Assembly: GCF_003687725.1 (NCBI RefSeq)
Contig: NZ_RDOJ01000012.1
Location: 28,410-92,409, forward strand
DNA: 64,000 nucleotides
Direction of reading: 5' to 3'
From: Faecalibacter macacae
GTDB lineage: Bacteria; Bacteroidota; Bacteroidia; Flavobacteriales; Weeksellaceae
Shown: piece by piece, positions 37,472 to 46,583 of the stretch
How the letters are laid out: the number at the start of each line of letters is the position of its first letter
How positions within the stretch are numbered: the stretch's first letter is position 1
Position numbers and translations under genes: made by a program
The notes under the pieces: generated by a model
The model's database searches: none
What the model was told of the DNA's origin: nothing
What the model saw: the letters and a program-made list of their open reading frames with translations, nothing else

Positions 37472-37502
37472 AAAACCTCATCCGTAAAGATGAGGTTTTT
37501 TT
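37472..37502. terminator. Bidirectional terminator between the phosphoesterase-barrel and ABC-F genes
   Basis: AAAACCTCATC (37472-37482) pairs perfectly with GATGAGGTTTT (37489-37499) across a six-base loop, with T runs both ways. Confidence 0.88.
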
Positions 37503-37520
37503 AATATTTTTAAGTAATAA

Positions 37521-39413
37521 TTATTCTTCAGACAATTCTAACCAACGGAATTCTTTTTCCTCAAGTTCGTCTACAATTTTTTGTAACTCTTCTCCAATTG
37601 TAGCAATTTTATCATAAGCTAAATTTGGATCCGAAAGTAAGTTTGTTAATTCATCTTTTTTAGCTTCTAGAATTGGCAAATCCTTATTTATTTGTTCTAA
37701 TTCTCTTTGTTCTTTGTAAGATAATTTACGAGGCTTATTATCGATTACTTTAGGCTTTTCCACAACCTTTTCAGTAATTAGGATTTCCTCTTGTACTTTA
37801 TTTTCTTGCGTTTCAGGCTTGTTTTTATTTTCGATATGGAATTCAGTATACGTTCCCATGTAGCGAGAAACTTTTCCTTCTCCCTCAAAAATCATTAATT
37901 CGTCAACCACTTTGTCCATAAAATAACGGTCGTGAGAAACAACTAATAAACAACCTTGATATTCTTCTAAGAAACTTTCTAAAACGGTTAAGGTAGGTAA
38001 ATCTAAATCATTTGTAGGCTCATCTAAAATCAAGAAATTTGGATTTTTATAAAGAATCGCTAACAATTGTAAACGTTTCTTTTCACCACCACTTAATTTA
38101 GAAATAAAAGTATGTTGTGTTTCTGGAGAGAATAAGAACATTTCTAAAAATTGCTCAGCACGCATTTCTTTTCCATTAGAAAGTGGAAAGAAATCTGCGA
38201 TGTCTTTTACAAATTCTATTACACGCTCATCTTCTTTAAATTGAATTCCATCTTGTTTAAAATGCCCAATGTTTAAAGTTTCACCGCGTTCAATGTTTCC
38301 AGAATCTGCAGCTTCAATTCCTTCTAACATTTTAAGGAAAGTTGTTTTACCAACGCCATTTTTTCCGACTAGACCAATTTTTCCACCACGCGCAAAAATG
38401 TAAGAGAAATCATCTAAGATTTTCTTTTGCCCAAAAGCTTTAGATACATTTTCCATCTCGATGATTTTCTGACCTAATCGAGTCATCACCATTTCTAATT
38501 TTACTTTCTGATCTACAATTTTATGCTTCGCAGCTTTTTCTGTATCGTAGAAAGCATCAATTCTCGATTTAGATTTTGTAGTACGAGCTTTTGGCTGACG
38601 ACGCATCCATTCAATCTCTTTACGGTACAAGTTTTTAGCCTTATCAATCGATGCATTTTGGTTATCAATACGTAAAGCCTTATTCGTAATATATGTTTCG
38701 TAATTCCCAGAGTGAACGTATAATGTTTTATCCTCCATTTCTAAGATTTTAGTACAAATTGCATCTAAGAAATAACGGTCGTGCGTTACAAGAATCAATG
38801 TTTTATTTTCCTTGTTCAAGAAAAATTCTAACCATTCAACCATCTCAATGTCTAAGTGGTTAGTAGGCTCATCTAAGATCAATAAAACATATCCTTTTTC
38901 GAAACTTAAATCTATTAAAAACTTAGCTAACGAAATTCTTTTTCGCTGTCCACCAGAAAGTTTTCCAATATTTTGATCTAAGAAATCAATTTTTAATTTT
39001 GATAAAATTTCTTTAATTACAGGTTCTACTTTCCAAGCATCTAAAACATCCATTTTAGCCATTAAATCAATCAATTCAGGATTCGATGGATCATTCTCCA
39101 ACATCATGTCGTATTGGCGTACAACATCTAAAACTTCGTTTGAATGGTTGAAAATATATTCTTCGGCTTTTAAATTTGGATCGAAATCATCACTTTGATC
39201 TAACATTAAAATTTTAACACCTTTACCTGGACGAACTTCTCCAGAATCTGGAGTTTCTAATCCTGCTAAGATTTTTAATAATGTCGATTTTCCACTTCCG
39301 TTTTTTGCAACGAATGCAATTTGATCACCTTCGTTTACGTGGAAGTTTACATCTTGAAATAAAGTTCGGATTCCATATGATTTGGTTAGATTTTCAACTG
39401 TAAGAAAATTCAT
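37521..39413 (-). CDS. ABC-F family ATPase
   Basis: The 630-residue protein has two ABC ATPase domains and no membrane segment, the ABC-F layout. Walker A motifs are KNGSGKSTLL (residues about 37-46) and GKNGVGKTTFL (about 345-355). Signatures are LSGGQRKRISLAKFL and LSGGEKKRLQLLAIL; Walker B motifs are LLILDEPTNHLD and FLILDEPTNDLD. A charged coiled-coil C-terminus resembles Uup. ABC-F proteins act on ribosomes or, for Uup, in DNA-linked roles. It is the last gene of the TolC-HlyD-ABC-2 run, 35 bp after the permease. Confidence 0.93.
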   Translation of the reverse strand: MNFLTVENLTKSYGIRTLFQDVNFHVNEGDQIAFVAKNGSGKSTLLKILAGLETPDSGEVRPGKGVKILMLDQSDDFDPNLKAEEYIFNHSNEVLDVVRQYDMMLENDPSNPELIDLMAKMDVLDAWKVEPVIKEILSKLKIDFLDQNIGKLSGGQRKRISLAKFLIDLSFEKGYVLLILDEPTNHLDIEMVEWLEFFLNKENKTLILVTHDRYFLDAICTKILEMEDKTLYVHSGNYETYITNKALRIDNQNASIDKAKNLYRKEIEWMRRQPKARTTKSKSRIDAFYDTEKAAKHKIVDQKVKLEMVMTRLGQKIIEMENVSKAFGQKKILDDFSYIFARGGKIGLVGKNGVGKTTFLKMLEGIEAADSGNIERGETLNIGHFKQDGIQFKEDERVIEFVKDIADFFPLSNGKEMRAEQFLEMFLFSPETQHTFISKLSGGEKKRLQLLAILYKNPNFLILDEPTNDLDLPTLTVLESFLEEYQGCLLVVSHDRYFMDKVVDELMIFEGEGKVSRYMGTYTEFHIENKNKPETQENKVQEEILITEKVVEKPKVIDNKPRKLSYKEQRELEQINKDLPILEAKKDELTNLLSDPNLAYDKIATIGEELQKIVDELEEKEFRWLELSEE

Positions 39414-39448
39414 GGTTTATTATCTGTTTTGTAAGTTAAAAAAAGATG

Positions 39449-40630
39449 CTAAATCTTTTCTGTTTCGATTTGTTTCATCGATTGTTTAGCTTTTCTTATT
39501 TTAACGATTAGAATGGCCAAAGATAAGACAAAGCAAATACTTCCTATTACAATTAGATTATTTAAATGTGGTTGAATTAACGCAGAATCGCCTTTTTCGA
39601 TGAAAAGTATTCGGAATATTTTCAAATAATGTGTTAATGGAATACAATCTGAAATTGCTTGAATCCATTTTGGCATTTGACTTAAAGGCCATGTAAATCC
39701 ACTTAAAATGAAACTTGGTGTTGCAACAACCATCAAAACTTCGGTTGCTTTTAGTTGACTTGGAAGGAGAATGCTGACTAAAAATCCTAAAAAGCAAACT
39801 GCTAAAATAAATGCAAAAGAAGAAGTGAAGAATGGCCAAAATTCGGTTTCTAATTTCATGTCATAAAACATTCCGAACCAATAATACAGCATATATATAA
39901 ATACTGACATAAATAAATAAGGAAAAGTTTTGACGAATAAAATGGTAAATGGATTAGATGATTTTGAGATTAATTCATTAAAAGTTTTGTTTTCAAATTC
40001 AGAAGCAAATGAAAGTGCTAAACCTAATAATAAAACCTGTTGTAATACGGTTAATAAAACACCTGGAAGCATAAAATATAAGTAGTTTCCACTTCTAATA
40101 TTTTGGCGAATCATCGTTGATTTGAATGGTTCGTAACTTTGTGTAGCAATATATTCAGGAATACCTTGTTTCCGAGCTGTTTCTATCGAAATTCCGGCTT
40201 TCATTGTTGTTAGAACTGTCGTGATTGCGATTGACGCTGTATTAGAAGTTAACGTGTTTGAAGCATCTACAAAATAAGCGATTTCGGGTATTTTTTTTTG
40301 TTGTACATCAGACTGAAAGTTTCGAGGAATAACAACCACAACTTCAGCTCCGATTGCTAAAGCTTTATTCTTAGAATCAAATGTTGAAGGTAAAACTTCT
40401 GCAACTTTCACCGATTCATTTTCATCTAACATCTGAATAATTTTCTGACTTGTCGTCGTATGATCTTCATCTACAACAATAATTGGTAAATCAGTTACAT
40501 TCCCTTTTTTATAAACATTTCCGATTAGAACACCATACATAATAGGCGCTCCCAAGAATAAAATTGGTAAAACAGGATTCTTAAAGAAAAGTTTGAATTC
40601 TCGTATAATTAAATGAAAAATCGTTTTCAT
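39449..40630 (-). CDS. ABC-2 type transporter permease
   Basis: The 393-residue membrane protein has one N-terminal helix (ILFLGAPIMYGVLIGNVY), a large extracytoplasmic domain (about residues 40-180) and five C-terminal helices, the YhhJ/YbhR-like layout of ABC-2 exporters. It includes PSFILSGFTWPLSQMPKWIQ near residue 310, typical of the family. It starts 6 bp after the HlyD gene stop. A dedicated ATPase gene would be expected next to it and is not seen, nor is a second permease. The next gene is an ABC-F ATPase, a class not known to energise such exporters. Confidence 0.92.
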   Translation of the reverse strand: MKTIFHLIIREFKLFFKNPVLPILFLGAPIMYGVLIGNVYKKGNVTDLPIIVVDEDHTTTSQKIIQMLDENESVKVAEVLPSTFDSKNKALAIGAEVVVVIPRNFQSDVQQKKIPEIAYFVDASNTLTSNTASIAITTVLTTMKAGISIETARKQGIPEYIATQSYEPFKSTMIRQNIRSGNYLYFMLPGVLLTVLQQVLLLGLALSFASEFENKTFNELISKSSNPFTILFVKTFPYLFMSVFIYMLYYWFGMFYDMKLETEFWPFFTSSFAFILAVCFLGFLVSILLPSQLKATEVLMVVATPSFILSGFTWPLSQMPKWIQAISDCIPLTHYLKIFRILFIEKGDSALIQPHLNNLIVIGSICFVLSLAILIVKIRKAKQSMKQIETEKI

Positions 40631-40636
40631 CAGAAT

Positions 40637-41629
40637 TTATTTAGCGTTAAAATCTAAAACTACATTTGCTTTTGTCAACAGTTGAGTAGCTTGTTTATAG
40701 TCAACAGGAACAACTTTTACTTCATATTGGGATTGTTGTTGATCAATATCAGGATAAGCAGTCGAAATATTAGCATACGAATTAAGAACTTTTATCGAAA
40801 CAATTTTACCTTTCAAAACCATATTATTTTTATAAGGAACTTTTAAATTGACGATTTGATTTTTTTGTAATTGTCCGATTTTATTCTCAGGAATTGTGAA
40901 TCTAAAAAATGTAGTTTCTTCTAAAATTCCGTTTGCAATAGAATATCCAGCCAAAGCTAATTCTCCAACTTTTAGATTAATTGTTTCAACCGTCATATCT
41001 TGCGGTGCTTTGATGTGTCTTTCCGCCTCAGCAACATCTACTTCTTGTAAAGCTCCCAAAGCACGCTCTTTTTGTCCCAAAGCCATTTGTTGTTGTTCAA
41101 CACGCGCTCCATTTTCGGCATCAGCTAATTCCGCTTTTGCAGCTAAATATTGGTTTTTAGCGCCTTGATATTTCGCATAAACTTCATCATAACTTTGTTG
41201 TGGAACAAGACTATCTCGAAGCATATTTTTTAGTCTATGATTTGATTTTTCTGCATAATCTAATTGTTCTTTCAAGCCAGCAACTTTTGCACGCAATTGT
41301 TTCAATTGATTATCTGTAGCACCTTTTTTAGCCATTTCGTATTGAGCTTCGGCAGAATTTACAGCACCTTCTGCTTGACTTTTCTTCGCATCAACCTCTG
41401 GTAATTGTAAGATAAAAAGCGTTTGTCCTTTTTTTACTTCATCACCTTCGTGAACTAATATTTGATCTATTTTTCCTGGAATTTTTGTTACAACGCTAAT
41501 TTGATCGCGCTCAATTTTACCTTGAAAAATAGTTTGCTCTTCTTTTTTATTTTCCTTGTCAGATGATTTACAATTTGTAAAAAGTATAAATCCGCTTAAA
41601 GCAAAAATATAGTATAGTGTATTTTTCAT
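40637..41629 (-). CDS. HlyD-family periplasmic adaptor lipoprotein
   Basis: I place the start at 41629, giving 330 residues with a lipoprotein signal (MKNTLYYIFALSGFILFTNC). A longer in-frame ATG at 41716 would lie inside the TolC gene. The adaptor has a lipoyl-like half (GKIDQILVHEGDEVKKGQTLF, residues about 48-68), a long alpha-hairpin, and a C-terminal beta-barrel with ENKIGQLQKNQIVNLKVPY. It should bridge the inner-membrane permease and the TolC channel. The start codon is 4 bp from the TolC gene stop, so coupling is likely. Confidence 0.92.
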   Translation of the reverse strand: MKNTLYYIFALSGFILFTNCKSSDKENKKEEQTIFQGKIERDQISVVTKIPGKIDQILVHEGDEVKKGQTLFILQLPEVDAKKSQAEGAVNSAEAQYEMAKKGATDNQLKQLRAKVAGLKEQLDYAEKSNHRLKNMLRDSLVPQQSYDEVYAKYQGAKNQYLAAKAELADAENGARVEQQQMALGQKERALGALQEVDVAEAERHIKAPQDMTVETINLKVGELALAGYSIANGILEETTFFRFTIPENKIGQLQKNQIVNLKVPYKNNMVLKGKIVSIKVLNSYANISTAYPDIDQQQSQYEVKVVPVDYKQATQLLTKANVVLDFNAK

Positions 41630-41633
41630 GATT

Positions 41634-43016
41634 TTAATTTGAGATTTGATTAAATAATTCTCCAGAAGTTTGAAGTAATTCGTAGGTTTTAGAGCGTTGA
41701 TCCAAGATTTGAGCATAATAACCTAAATTGGCTTTGTAATAATCATTTTCGGCAGCCAAACGCTCGGTTACATCTATTAATCCTTCTTGAAATCTTCTTG
41801 AAGCGATTTCTAAATTATTTGTTGCAATGGTATTTTGTTGATTATTTACTTTTAATTTTTCAGTAGAAGTTTCATAATCAATTTTATTTTTACTTAATAA
41901 TAAATTTAGTTTTTCTTGCGAATCTCTTAACTTGTTTTCATTTATTAAAATGTCAGTTTTCGCTTGTGCTAATTTATTTTTATGTTGTCCGCCATCCAAC
42001 AATTCCCACTTTGCGCCAATACCAATCAAAATATTAGGGAACATCGAAAATTGGTTCATTTTTAAATTAACATCACCTAATACATCAACATCTTTTAATT
42101 TGAAACGACTTCCAAAAATTGAGGTGTAATTGGTATTCGCGAATGCAAAAACTTGCGGTAAATGTGAACCTTTTTCTTTTTGATACAGAAATTCGTAAGC
42201 TTTCACAGAGTGTTCAAGTGCTTTCAACTCTTTTTTATTTTCTAAAGTATAGCTTGAAGCAAGAATATCAATTGGCGCAATTTCATATTGAATTTGTTGA
42301 AGATCTTGTTCAGACAGATGCGTTAAAGTTTCTAATTTTTTGTACAGTAATTGTCGATTACCATTCAGTTCTACTTGTCGAGCTTCTAATTCTAGCATTG
42401 CTAATTTTATTTTTTCACGATCGTATGGAATAGCTAAACCATTTTGAATAGCTTTCTGCACTTTAAGATGCTCTTTATCCAAGCGTTTTGCAGAATTTGA
42501 AATTAATTCTTCTACTTTGACCAATAACATCAATTGATCATAGGTTTGTAAGATATCTTTGGTTATAGTTTCTTTTTCGGCTTCCTTCAAATAATCTAAA
42601 GCAGTACTTTTTTCCTGAATAGCATTCAAAGCATTTGGAATTTGTAATCCCGAAAATATAATTTGAGTAGCGTTAACTCCGACAGTAAATAATCCTGCTG
42701 AGGTATTGAATTTTTGATTACCCGAAAACAATTCTGTAGACAAAATATCGATTGATTTGGTTGGAATATCGATGATTCCATTCGAGTTTAGATAACCACC
42801 TAGCACAATTGCAGATAAATTTGGTTGTCGTTTACCTTTTACTTCGTCATACTGGTAATTGTTTTTTTCGACTTCCAGCTGTTTATTTTTTAATTCATAA
42901 CTTGATTCAATCGCTTTTTCAACAGGCAATCGAAGTTGCGGATCAATCAATTGTTGTGCAAATCCCGAAATAGAAGTCAATAATGGAATAAAAGATAAAT
43001 ATCGAATAATAAGCAT
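41634..43016 (-). CDS. TolC-family outer-membrane efflux protein
   Basis: The 460-residue protein has a signal peptide (MLIIRYLSFIPLLTSISGFAQ) and the long periplasmic helices of the outer-membrane efflux (OEP) family, duplicated around residues 30-220 and 250-450. Family marks include AIESSYELKNKQLEVEKNNY and the late SRRFQEGLIDVTERLAAEND. It opens the export operon and is followed by the HlyD adaptor and ABC-2 permease, forming a possible tripartite pump. The cargo (drug or other compound) is not evident. Confidence 0.92.
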   Translation of the reverse strand: MLIIRYLSFIPLLTSISGFAQQLIDPQLRLPVEKAIESSYELKNKQLEVEKNNYQYDEVKGKRQPNLSAIVLGGYLNSNGIIDIPTKSIDILSTELFSGNQKFNTSAGLFTVGVNATQIIFSGLQIPNALNAIQEKSTALDYLKEAEKETITKDILQTYDQLMLLVKVEELISNSAKRLDKEHLKVQKAIQNGLAIPYDREKIKLAMLELEARQVELNGNRQLLYKKLETLTHLSEQDLQQIQYEIAPIDILASSYTLENKKELKALEHSVKAYEFLYQKEKGSHLPQVFAFANTNYTSIFGSRFKLKDVDVLGDVNLKMNQFSMFPNILIGIGAKWELLDGGQHKNKLAQAKTDILINENKLRDSQEKLNLLLSKNKIDYETSTEKLKVNNQQNTIATNNLEIASRRFQEGLIDVTERLAAENDYYKANLGYYAQILDQRSKTYELLQTSGELFNQISN

Positions 43017-43094
43017 CCTATAATTTTATTTAAAAATTAACAAAAAATATACCATGAATAAAAGTCAATATTAGAATATCATTAAAATTAAAAA

Positions 43095-43120
43095 TCCTGA
43101 AACTTTTTAAGGGTTCAGGA
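43095..43120 (-). terminator. Terminator-like hairpin after a lipoprotein gene
   Basis: TCCTGAA (43095-43101) pairs with TTCAGGA (43114-43120). On the minus strand it follows the lipoprotein gene stop and runs into a T-rich stretch. Confidence 0.55.
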
Positions 43121-43162
43121 CTTCCAAAAGTTGCCAAAAAAATGGCGCATAGTTCAATGTAT

Positions 43163-43855
43163 TTAATATTTTTTATCAATAATTTCCATTGTATTTTCGA
43201 TTGATTGCTTCATTATTTGTGCCAAATAATCAGATGTAAGAGATTCATTAGCCTCATCTATATATTTTGTTCCTGCAATTGATTCAGAGAACTTTAATGT
43301 TTTATTTTTTGAATTTATTATATAGATATATACATAAGTTTTAGCGACATATTTATTTTTATCTTCTTCGTTATAGTCAAATCCGTTTTTTACGTTAATT
43401 AAAATTAAATCGTCCTGTTTGTAATTCTCTTTTAATTTATCAAAATTGATGATTTTATTGAAATTATGTTTGCTTATTATTTCTTTTGGGAAATCTGATT
43501 TTTTAAAATCATCTAAGATTGTATAATTATAGTTATTCTCGTTTAAAATCTTGATTGTATTATCCTTTACTATTTGATATACATCAAAATTTTTATCAAG
43601 TTCCTGAATTTTTGAGATTAAATTCTTAGTCTCTTTAGATTTATCACTTTGAAGAGATTCCGATTTAAAAAATGAAAGTGAATCAATATGTATTACAACT
43701 CCAGGATTGTTTACAGGAACATCTATAGCGTAGTCGTATGCTAATAATGTATTAAACTTTGCATCAGAATTTTCAAGAAAATTTTCTTGATTATCTTTTT
43801 TACATCCATTAATCATAAAAGATGTAATTCCTAATATTAACAGAAATCTTACCAT
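43163..43855 (-). CDS. Hypothetical lipoprotein, 230 residues
   Basis: I do not recognise this protein. The ATG at 43855 gives a lipoprotein signal, MVRFLLILGITSFMINGC, followed by a Lys/Asp/Asn-rich start. A TTG two codons upstream is also in frame. The mature part has a hydrophilic first half, a strand-rich centre (YKQDDLILINVKNGFDYN) and a segment around residues 165-185, YVAKTYVYIYIINSKNKTLK, typical of beta structure. It could be an envelope protein of unknown role. It is terminated by the hairpin at 43095-43120 and divergent from another lipoprotein gene. Confidence 0.7.
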   Translation of the reverse strand: MVRFLLILGITSFMINGCKKDNQENFLENSDAKFNTLLAYDYAIDVPVNNPGVVIHIDSLSFFKSESLQSDKSKETKNLISKIQELDKNFDVYQIVKDNTIKILNENNYNYTILDDFKKSDFPKEIISKHNFNKIINFDKLKENYKQDDLILINVKNGFDYNEEDKNKYVAKTYVYIYIINSKNKTLKFSESIAGTKYIDEANESLTSDYLAQIMKQSIENTMEIIDKKY

Positions 43856-43975
43856 AAACAACCAACTTATTGTATTAAAGGTAGTTAAAATTTTATTAAA
43901 ATTATAATCTTATTTTCAAAATAATTAAGTTTTACTATTTAAAACTTATATTTATCTCAACAATAATATTTAAGA

Positions 43976-44542
43976 ATGAAATATTTATTTCTTTTAATTT
44001 TTACGATTTTGACAGCTTGTAATTCTAATGATCAAATGTATAAAGAAGCTGTACAAGGAACTTGGATAATGATTGATAATCCAAACTATTTAAGAGATAA
44101 TGAAATGGAAGAACCAATACCAGAGCCAATGCCTCCATTTAGAAATCCAGTTTACAGTTTTGAAGGGGATTCTATTTATAATTCAGCTTCTTACTGGGAA
44201 TATAACGCACAAAAATATCCAAAGGAAAGTAAAATGAATCCTATTATGAAAATAGAGAAGGTTTCTAAAGACACCATTTTTTCTGAAACTAGATTGTTAG
44301 TTCGTCAAAAAGTGAATAGAAATTTATTGGATTATGATGAGATTAGATTTTCTGAGACTTATTATAATGGAGCTACAGTTCGAGTGAAATTTTCATTAAA
44401 GAAAAACGGTTCAATTCAATATAAAACCTTCAGATACGATGATTTAATAAGAAATGAAACGGCACAAGTAAATAAAGCTTATCTAAAAATTAATTATGCA
44501 AAAAGTTTATGCAATAGATTTTACATTACCAAAAAAAGTTAA
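43976..44542 (+). CDS. Hypothetical lipoprotein, possibly frameshifted near its 3' end
   Basis: The 188-residue product has a lipoprotein signal (MKYLFLLIFTILTAC). The region QGTWIMIDNPNYL resembles the start of lipocalin-like small lipoproteins, but I cannot name a family. The frame ends with a short, cysteine-containing tail that looks unlike the rest (NYAKSLCNRFYITKKS). Just before it, at 44496, a second ORF begins in another frame and continues for 72 residues to a terminator. A lost or gained base at the A5 tract near 44498-44502 would join the two into a single protein of about 245 residues. Confidence 0.6.
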   Translation: MKYLFLLIFTILTACNSNDQMYKEAVQGTWIMIDNPNYLRDNEMEEPIPEPMPPFRNPVYSFEGDSIYNSASYWEYNAQKYPKESKMNPIMKIEKVSKDTIFSETRLLVRQKVNRNLLDYDEIRFSETYYNGATVRVKFSLKKNGSIQYKTFRYDDLIRNETAQVNKAYLKINYAKSLCNRFYITKKS

Positions 44543-44714
44543 AAATGAATTCATAATCTTTGGTGAATCAACTAATAAAATAAAATTTTATAAAAATAAT
44601 AAACTTGTACACAAAGATGATTTGGATGATGAAATTTCTCCAACTTACTATGATTTAATTAATCGTTTATCTACAATTAATTATTATTTAGAAAATATAA
44701 AATCTATACAATAA
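44496..44714 (+). CDS. 72-residue ORF overlapping the upstream lipoprotein gene
   Basis: It overlaps the upstream gene by 47 bp in the +1 frame and runs to within 2 bp of a strong terminator. The product starts MQKVYAIDFTLPKKVKNEF and has IKFYKNNKLVHKDD followed by a helical end. It has no signal peptide. Its context (own terminator directly after, no space for a promoter) suggests it is either translated by coupling or is the displaced C-terminus of the lipoprotein. I favour the second. Confidence 0.5.
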   Translation: MQKVYAIDFTLPKKVKNEFIIFGESTNKIKFYKNNKLVHKDDLDDEISPTYYDLINRLSTINYYLENIKSIQ

Positions 44715-44715
44715 G

Positions 44716-44746
44716 AAAACGCAACTCGATTGAGTTGCGTTTTTTA
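44716..44746. terminator. Bidirectional terminator between the lipoprotein ORF and the ABC exporter gene
   Basis: AAAACGCAACTC (44716-44727) pairs perfectly with GAGTTGCGTTTT (44732-44743) across a four-base loop, with T runs on both strands. Confidence 0.88.
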
Positions 44747-46546
44747 TTAAAAGTTTTCTTCGTCATCGTCGTCCATGGTTTTAGCGATTTTATCAATGTT
44801 CAAACTTTTAGCCATCGCATCAAAAATCTCTTTATAGGTCCCGTTCATTTTGTAAACTTCGTCGTGTGTTCCGTCTTCTACAACTTCACCTTGTTTCATT
44901 ACATACGTATAATCTGCATCAATGATTTGGGAAATGCTGTGCGAAATAATAATAACTGTACGACCTTTTTTAATAGCATCTAAACTATTTTTAATTTGCT
45001 CTGTTGCAATCGCATCCAAACTTGCAGTAGGTTCATCTAAAAAGATGATTGGAGGATTTTTAAGAAACATTCTTGCAATTGCAATACGTTGTTGTTGTCC
45101 ACCAGAAAGTAATAATGCTTTGGATTGATAACCTTCAGGAAGTAATAAGATTTGATCGTGTATATATGCTTTTTTAGCAGCATCAATTATTTCTTCTTCA
45201 GTTGCATCAATGTTTCCGTATCGAATATTTTCTTCTATACTTCCATTAAAAATGTGATTTTTTTGTAGAACTAAACCAATATTTTCTCTTAGATATTTAG
45301 TGTCATATTCTTCGATATCAATTCCGTCCAAATAGATTTTACCATTATTTGGAAGATAAAATTTATCCAATAAATTAATAACAGTACTTTTTCCGGCACC
45401 TGATAATCCAACCAATGCAGTAATTTTATTGGGTTGAATCGTCATATTTATATTTTTTAAGGCATGCAATCCATTGGGGTAATAAAAATCTACATTTTCT
45501 ATCTTGAATTCTCCTTTTAATTCGGTTGGAATATAATTTCCTGAAGTTTCAGTTTCTTCTTCCGCATTAATAATACTAAAAAAGCTTTCTGAATATATCA
45601 TCGCATCATTCATTTCATCATAAATTCGATGCAATTGACGGATAGGAGCAGAGACATTATTAAATAACAGAATATGAAACATTATCGCACCAATTGTCAT
45701 TTGTCCGTCTAAAACAAGATATGCTGTAAGAATGATAATTAAAACCACTCCAATCTGTTCGATAAAGGTTTTTATTCCGTCATAAAAGAAACTTGTTTTA
45801 CGTGTTTGTAGTTGATTATCGGTTAATTGAATCTGTATGTCTAATTGTTTTTTCGCTTCAATGTCTTCTCGATTAAAGGATTTTATCACTGTAATAGAGT
45901 CTATAATACCGATAATTCCTTGCGATTTTTGTTCACGATAATTACGCATATTTCTTCTCCAACCGCCTAATCTATTCGCTTGTCGTTGTGTAATCCAAAA
46001 ATAAATAGGTATAATACAAAGCCCAACTAAACCAACATAAACATTGGCATTAAACATTAAAAATAGAGCAACAATAGAATTTGTGAAAAGTGGTAAAATA
46101 TCGATGAAAAAATTCTGTACCAAGCGTGTTAAACTTTCGATTCCGCGATCAATACGTGTTTGTAATTTCCCTGATTGATTGTCTTGATTGGTATAAAAAG
46201 CCATTCTGTACGTCAAGATTTTTTCGATAATAGCTTGTGCTAAATCTCTTGAAACGTAAATTCGAAGTTTTTCACCAAAATATTTTTGTCCAAAAGTGAT
46301 AAATAAATTGAGAATTTCTTTCACTAATAAGACAATAGAAATAAAAGTTAAAATTTTTAATCCTGCATCTAATCCCTTTCCGTCTTCAACTAATTCATTG
46401 ACAGAATCTACAGTATATTGTAAGATTAAGGCGTTTACTTGAGCCGCAAAAGAACCTATAAGCGTTAAAGTTAATGTGGCTATTACAAGTGTTCTGTAGG
46501 GCCAAACATAAGGCTTTAGATTTTTAAATAATTCAGCTAAATTCAT
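44747..46546 (-). CDS. ABC exporter, fused membrane and ATPase domains
   Basis: The 599-residue half-transporter has six membrane helices in residues about 15-310 and one ABC ATPase domain. Walker A is LVGLSGAGKSTVINLL (about 384-399), the signature LSGGQQQRIAIARM, Walker B IIFLDEPTASLD, and the switch His in ISHSI. It is of the MsbA/lipid or multidrug exporter class and would work as a homodimer. The product ends in an acidic DDDDEENF tail. The substrate is unknown. It is not clearly linked to the FUSC gene, 37 bp upstream on the same strand, though co-transcription is possible. Confidence 0.93.
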   Translation of the reverse strand: MNLAELFKNLKPYVWPYRTLVIATLTLTLIGSFAAQVNALILQYTVDSVNELVEDGKGLDAGLKILTFISIVLLVKEILNLFITFGQKYFGEKLRIYVSRDLAQAIIEKILTYRMAFYTNQDNQSGKLQTRIDRGIESLTRLVQNFFIDILPLFTNSIVALFLMFNANVYVGLVGLCIIPIYFWITQRQANRLGGWRRNMRNYREQKSQGIIGIIDSITVIKSFNREDIEAKKQLDIQIQLTDNQLQTRKTSFFYDGIKTFIEQIGVVLIIILTAYLVLDGQMTIGAIMFHILLFNNVSAPIRQLHRIYDEMNDAMIYSESFFSIINAEEETETSGNYIPTELKGEFKIENVDFYYPNGLHALKNINMTIQPNKITALVGLSGAGKSTVINLLDKFYLPNNGKIYLDGIDIEEYDTKYLRENIGLVLQKNHIFNGSIEENIRYGNIDATEEEIIDAAKKAYIHDQILLLPEGYQSKALLLSGGQQQRIAIARMFLKNPPIIFLDEPTASLDAIATEQIKNSLDAIKKGRTVIIISHSISQIIDADYTYVMKQGEVVEDGTHDEVYKMNGTYKEIFDAMAKSLNIDKIAKTMDDDDEENF

Positions 46547-46583
46547 AAGGAATAGTGTGTTATGTAATTTAGCTCAATTTTTT

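Noticed and set aside
41630..41716. Upstream ATG as the start of the HlyD adaptor
   Set aside because: It lies inside the TolC coding region and would precede a good lipoprotein signal by 29 residues.
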